This document shows, in pieces, positions 33,718 through 37,346 of a stretch of 37,346 bases of DNA. Within the stretch, counting starts at the first letter, position 1; each line of letters starts with the position of its first letter. The position numbers and the translations under genes were made by a program. The notes beneath the pieces were generated by a model, which did not search any database, was not told the DNA's origin, and saw nothing but the letters and a program-made list of their open reading frames with translations. This stretch comes from Mariprofundaceae bacterium (GTDB lineage Bacteria > Pseudomonadota > Zetaproteobacteria > Mariprofundales > Mariprofundaceae), in assembly GCA_030950925.1 (NCBI GenBank), contig JAUZQO010000011.1:1-37346 (forward strand), read 5' to 3'.

Positions 33718-35580
33718 TCAATGCTGTTGTTGCAAGATCATCTGAATACGCGCTAAATTTTGTTGTGCCATGGTAAAATCAGGTAAAATATTCACCGCAC
33801 GTTGAAAAGCCTGACCTGCTTCCTCATATTGATGGTTCATCAAATATGCCGCACCCAAAAGGTTGAGTGCTGGTGGATTATAAGGATAAATCGTCTCAAA
33901 GTGTTGCAAATAAACCACTGCATCAGCAAAACGCTTTTGCTGATAAGCTGCTTGTGCAACACCAAAGACCGCTCTAAAATTATCCTTATCCCAAGCATAG
34001 GCTTTCTGGTATTCCATGTTGGCAATGCTGGGTTGACGCATGTGAGACATGGCAGAACCTGCATACCATTCAGAAATTAACCAACGTGTCGGCAAAATAC
34101 TGAGCAATAAAGCGGCAAGTACACAGCTTACTGCCATAGGTCGTATATATGGTGAAGGAACAGTCCATACATCGCCAAACCTAGGCAATGCTTTCATTGC
34201 TCCCCACCATCCACCTGCAAAGATGGCAAAGATAAACATGCTGGCAGGATTGAAAAACACATGATTAAACATCGCATCAAATAATGCGGCTGTGACACCC
34301 ATACAACCCATCGCTAACCATGTGTCCCACTGTTTCCAAACATAAACAAGCAAACGTCCCCAAAAGAATAATAATAAACCGATAAAAATAATCGCAGCGG
34401 GAATCCCTTGCTGTGTGGCTATTTGAAACACAATATTGTGTGGGTTGGTCGTAAAGGTTCGAGCGCTACTCAAAGCATCCCTAAAATCAGGATAATGGTT
34501 GCTAAATACGGGATAAACCGTAAAAAAATTACCTGTTCCTTGACCCAGTATCGGAGCATCCATCACCATGGCAGTGGCAGAGCCATAGATGGTCACACGA
34601 TCTGCCCCCAAAACAGGTGTCAATGCATGCCACATTTCTGCCAAAGGTGGTTGTGGAACATTGGGTGTGAGTGGTTTCATAGCTTTATCTTCAACAGCAC
34701 TACCCACGGATGCCGAAAGACGCGCTAAATCACGATAATGATAGGGCAAAAGCTCATAGGTGATGAAGGATGCCAGCAAGGCACTGATGAGAAGCCCAGC
34801 AGGAACCCAGGTCAGACTTGATTTCCATGCCAATGATCGGAAATAACGATGGTGGCGTAACATCAAGGTGAGGGTTAGCAAAGCACCCAAGGTCACGCCG
34901 CCCAAAGCACCACGGCTAGAAGCCACCAGCAGAATTGCTCCCAGTGTAGCAACAGAAAACCAGTTCAATACACGAAGAATGCCATGGTTTTCGCTGATTA
35001 AAAGGTAGATAAGCACGGGTAAAAGAATAATTAAGGCATCACCTGTGAAATTCACATGTCCAATGGGTGAAAAAAGCACGCTGAAGTTATAGTTGGGCGT
35101 GCCATAATCCAAAAAGTAGCCTTTCCAATAATGCACAGAAAAAACAAAACTACCCAGTGATATCAACCATTTCCATACGTTATGGAAGCGTGATTCATAT
35201 CTCCAAGCCCATACAGTGCTTAGAAATATTGCCAAAGATGCCAACCAAAAAGAAAAACGAATCCAACCTTCGGTGGTGTTGGGTCCAATAAAAATACCGA
35301 TAGCGAGCAAGCCGTAGAATAAAAAAAGAGCCAAGCCTGACCGCGTCCATGATAATGTAAGTGTCTTTTTTTGTTGCCAAAGTGCATAGGCACCTGCCAA
35401 TGCAATCCAAACCCCACATAAAATGAGAAGTCCCCATTTGGGCTCCTCATTGGGTGCAATCATCGGAAACAAACGAACATTGATCATCAATGGAAAAATG
35501 AACACAGGCGCAAGTAAGCATAACCATAAGGCAAGTGAAGTGCTTGACTGGACTGTTGAAGTTGTTTGATGTTTTTTCAT
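33718..35580 (-). CDS. O-antigen ligase/Wzy-type membrane protein with C-terminal TPRs
   Basis: 620 residues. About ten or more hydrophobic helices span residues 15-440, with the Wzy_C/O-antigen ligase region including a periplasmic loop and GTGNFFTVYPVF and TTNPHNIVFQIATQQGIPA. The PHN-type histidine is typical of these ligases. The last about 120 residues hold TPR-like repeats (YQKRFADAVVYLQHFETIYPYNPPALNLLGAAYL, given here only as the repeat region). Members join glycans to lipid A, polymerise O-units or glycosylate pilin (PilO/PglL type). Given pil genes nearby, pilin glycosylation is a possible role, but no direct evidence exists. It starts 6 bases after the rlmL stop. Confidence 0.8.
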   Translation of the reverse strand: MKKHQTTSTVQSSTSLALWLCLLAPVFIFPLMINVRLFPMIAPNEEPKWGLLILCGVWIALAGAYALWQQKKTLTLSWTRSGLALFLFYGLLAIGIFIGPNTTEGWIRFSFWLASLAIFLSTVWAWRYESRFHNVWKWLISLGSFVFSVHYWKGYFLDYGTPNYNFSVLFSPIGHVNFTGDALIILLPVLIYLLISENHGILRVLNWFSVATLGAILLVASSRGALGGVTLGALLTLTLMLRHHRYFRSLAWKSSLTWVPAGLLISALLASFITYELLPYHYRDLARLSASVGSAVEDKAMKPLTPNVPQPPLAEMWHALTPVLGADRVTIYGSATAMVMDAPILGQGTGNFFTVYPVFSNHYPDFRDALSSARTFTTNPHNIVFQIATQQGIPAAIIFIGLLLFFWGRLLVYVWKQWDTWLAMGCMGVTAALFDAMFNHVFFNPASMFIFAIFAGGWWGAMKALPRFGDVWTVPSPYIRPMAVSCVLAALLLSILPTRWLISEWYAGSAMSHMRQPSIANMEYQKAYAWDKDNFRAVFGVAQAAYQQKRFADAVVYLQHFETIYPYNPPALNLLGAAYLMNHQYEEAGQAFQRAVNILPDFTMAQQNLARIQMILQQQH

Positions 35581-35586
35581 GGGTGT

Positions 35587-36717
35587 TTAATCCTTGTATG
35601 CAGACACTTCTTGCTGACTCACATCCAACGCATCCAACCATATTCCCCCATGACGTACCTTGAGACGACGACGTACAGGCATACCCAAAGCGCGTTCATG
35701 CTTCCAGCTTGGGCAAATCACCATGATTCGCCAACCGTTGAAGGATTTTTTCAAGATGCTTCCAAGCATTTGATAAAAGGCTTCACCTTCAGATTCAATC
35801 CGTAAGCCATAAGGTGGATTACACATGATAAGTCCAACTTCTTCATCTTGTGGTTGAAGCTGGCGTATATCTTGTTGCGATAGACATAAATTTGATAACA
35901 CCCCTGCCCTTTTAGCATTGCTTTCGCATGCCTTAAGCGCACCTTGTTGTAAATCAGATACATAAATTTTGCAACTTGCTTCTTTTTTCATCGCTTGTGT
36001 ACGTTCTAAAACCCGTTGCCAGCGTTTCTCCTTAAAAATATCCCAATCACAAAAGGGAAAGTTATGCTCGATATTGGCTGCTATATGTTGACTCATTTGC
36101 GAAGCTTCAATCGCAAAGGTGCCAGAACCACACATGGGAATACGTAAGGTTTCCTCTGATTTCCAACCCATCCACTGTAATAAGCCTGCGGCTAAGGTTT
36201 CACGAATGGGCGCTTTCGCAGATGCCAAGCGATAGCCACGGCGATCCAGTCGTTCACCTGAACAATCCACACGGATATCACAATGGTTATTTGTGATATG
36301 GATGTAGATGGTTTGTTGGCTTTCACCAGGTTTCTGTAATCGTTTCCCCAGAGCCTGACGAATACCACCTTCAACAGCTTCAGCAATATGTTCCGAATGT
36401 GTTAATTTTGAATGTTCACTGCTGGCTTTGACCGCAATCCTTGCACCTTGCGGTATGACATGTTCCCAGCGCATATGGGCAATCTGATGTTCAAGTTCAG
36501 CTGCTGACATCGCATGACACTTTCCCACCCTTAATAAAATACGGGTGATAGATCGGACTCTCAAACTGATGCGATAAAGAATGTCTAAGGTGCCTGAAAA
36601 ATGTACACCCCCTTCATCTTCACGAATATCATGAGCAGATAAATGGCTAAGTTCTTGGGCTGCGATGATTTCTAAGCCTGGTAATACGACTGCATAAAAC
36701 TGGTAAGGATTTCTCAT
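35587..36717 (-). CDS. rlmL: 23S rRNA (guanine-N2) methyltransferase, RlmL-like
   Basis: 376 residues. An N-terminal ferredoxin-like and THUMP region (to about residue 150, ending near IHITNNHCDIRVDCSG) is followed by a Rossmann methyltransferase with LRIPMCGSGTFAIEA and the catalytic MCNPPYGLRI. This is the layout of RlmL/YcbY N-terminal halves, which make m2G2445 in 23S rRNA. The RlmK half of the E. coli fusion is absent, as in many bacteria that carry the stand-alone form. The related YpsC form is equivalent. It heads the - strand set with the ligase-like gene and mfd. Confidence 0.88.
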   Translation of the reverse strand: MRNPYQFYAVVLPGLEIIAAQELSHLSAHDIREDEGGVHFSGTLDILYRISLRVRSITRILLRVGKCHAMSAAELEHQIAHMRWEHVIPQGARIAVKASSEHSKLTHSEHIAEAVEGGIRQALGKRLQKPGESQQTIYIHITNNHCDIRVDCSGERLDRRGYRLASAKAPIRETLAAGLLQWMGWKSEETLRIPMCGSGTFAIEASQMSQHIAANIEHNFPFCDWDIFKEKRWQRVLERTQAMKKEASCKIYVSDLQQGALKACESNAKRAGVLSNLCLSQQDIRQLQPQDEEVGLIMCNPPYGLRIESEGEAFYQMLGSILKKSFNGWRIMVICPSWKHERALGMPVRRRLKVRHGGIWLDALDVSQQEVSAYKD

Positions 36718-36836
36718 GCCCCGAATTTAATCAGAAAACCCACGAAACACACCTTTTCACTGTTATTTATTTTTGTCTACTTACTTTCAAGGTCATCTTT
36801 CTGCTGATTATTATCTTCTTTTGAGATTCTGACATG

Positions 36837-37034
36837 TTAAATGGCTTGATCCACAACCATTGATAATGGTTTTCTATCATTTCTATCATCGGGCATAATT
36901 GAGTAAAGAAGGTGAATCGCACTTTCAACAACATCCTGTTTTGTTGCCATGCCCTGACCTTCAATAATACTTATTTGGCATTTTGTTTCATTTGAAAGTT
37001 TTAAGCCCTTGGCGGACTCAAAGTATAAGTGCAA
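36837..37034 (-). CDS. Small protein, possibly ribbon-helix-helix, cut by an insertion sequence
   Basis: The open frame is 65 codons from a TTG inside the presumed IS30 end. The part outside the element begins LKLSNETKCQISIIEGQGMA and continues TKQDVVESAIHLLYSIM. This resembles the strand and first helix of CopG/ParD-type ribbon-helix-helix proteins, which are DNA-binding antitoxins or regulators, but the match is weak. The native start was probably displaced by the insertion. After the TAA at 36837 the same frame stays open for about 20 hydrophilic codons (HVRISKEDNNQQKDDLESK), so the stop may be a mutation. No toxin gene is visible. The 119 bases between it and rlmL hold nothing else that I can support. 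Confidence 0.35.
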   Translation of the reverse strand: MHLYFESAKGLKLSNETKCQISIIEGQGMATKQDVVESAIHLLYSIMPDDRNDRKPLSMVVDQAI

Positions 37035-37346
37035 CAGCGATTGAGGTTAAATTGCTGGCATGGGAAAATACTATACACACTTAACGATTGAAGAGCGAAG
37101 TTTGATACAAGTGAGTTTGGAACTGGGTCAATCACCATTTGATATAGCAGGAAAGTTGAACCGTCCACGAAGCTGTATCAGTCGCGAGCTTGCACGCAAT
37201 GGCTAGAAGAATCCTTCCATACAACCACGTTCACGAGGTCGCCCAGATATCGCTGGTGGCTACCCGTTCAATAGAGGCTAGCCAACGCGCTAAAGATAAG
37301 CTCACGCAAGCTCGTAACCCCAAGCGACTGATTGAGGGGAATATGC
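37012..37346 (+). mobile_element. IS30-family element, left part, decayed (continues past the window)
   Basis: A broken IS30-type transposase begins at 37060. The GGCGGACTCAAAGTATAAGTG segment just upstream is the likely left terminal repeat, in line with the short 5' leader of IS30 elements. The exact end and the matching right repeat cannot be checked here. It interrupts the small ORF on the other strand. Confidence 0.7.
37060..37346 (+). pseudogene. IS30-family transposase, broken by a stop and a frameshift, partial
   Basis: ATG 37060 opens GKYYTHLTIEERSLIQVSLE, then GQSPFDIAGKLNRPRSCISR and ELARNG: the N-terminal helix-turn-helix of IS30 transposases. TAG at 37204-37206 sits where the family normally has Trp (NGWK), so a single TGG-to-TAG change explains it. 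The same frame continues KNPSIQPRSRGRPDIAGGY, then is lost. A one-base shift after GGY restores RSIEASQRAKDKLTQARNPK and RLIEGNM to the window edge. With two lesions it is unlikely to give an active enzyme. The catalytic DDE domain lies outside. Confidence 0.85.

Noticed and set aside
1-37346. tRNA or rRNA genes
   Set aside because: No cloverleaf with a CCA-type end or rRNA-like conserved stretch was recognised on either strand by reading; a tRNA scan was not possible here.

Overview
The window looks like a chromosomal segment of a Gram-negative, moderately AT-rich proteobacterium. Supporting genes are mfd, rlmE, rlmL, erpA, sthA, ettA, type IV pilus retraction ATPases and bacterial glycogen genes. 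A sulfur-oxidising, possibly chemolithotrophic, lifestyle is suggested by sulfide:quinone oxidoreductase next to a persulfide dioxygenase. A zetaproteobacterial or gammaproteobacterial sulfur/iron oxidiser would fit, but this is an inference from gene content and I cannot fix the taxon.

Layout. (1) 1-314: 3' remnant of an insertion sequence that appears to cut off a MerR-type regulator. (2) 322-7760, + strand: a tightly spaced sulfur module. In order it encodes a DUF2892 membrane protein, SQR, an anchored c'-like cytochrome, an ETHE1-type persulfide dioxygenase, a TauE/SafE exporter, a secreted His-rich protein, an ICMT/NnrU-type membrane methyltransferase, a stand-alone CZB zinc protein, a TPMT-type methyltransferase, two small membrane proteins and a 57-residue CGC protein, followed by a strong terminator. 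(3) 7933-10700, - strand: an erpA, ABC ATPase, ABC permease, rlmE operon. (4) 10849-18702, + strand: glgC, GH57 amylase, malQ, a membrane protein with a Cys-rich domain, and pepN. (5) 18753-25626, - strand: glgA, ROK glucokinase, apbE and three tandem PilT-family ATPases, read in that order. (6) 25752-28661, + strand: ettA, a ParA-like ATPase and a thioredoxin-fold protein. (7) 28678-36717, - strand: rlmL, O-antigen-ligase-type protein, mfd and sthA. (8) 36718-37346: a truncated small ORF and a decayed IS30 element.

How the genes fit together. In region 2, SQR would oxidise sulfide, the dioxygenase would convert persulfide to sulfite, and TauE/SafE would export sulfite. The two methyltransferases raise the possibility of a parallel thiol or sulfide methylation branch. 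Regions 4 and 5 together hold glycogen synthesis (GlgC, GlgA), breakdown (GH57, MalQ) and glucose phosphorylation (ROK), with twitching ATPases in the same apparent transcript as glgA.

The most unusual non-coding signals are a family of hairpins with a constant loop core (TGCTTGTG) and variable stems (two copies at 12235-12300, one at 28711-28741 that encodes a tail on SthA), a perfect 19-bp palindrome before the sulfur module, and a MerR-type promoter predicted to give an almost leaderless transcript. Both window edges are insertion-sequence debris.
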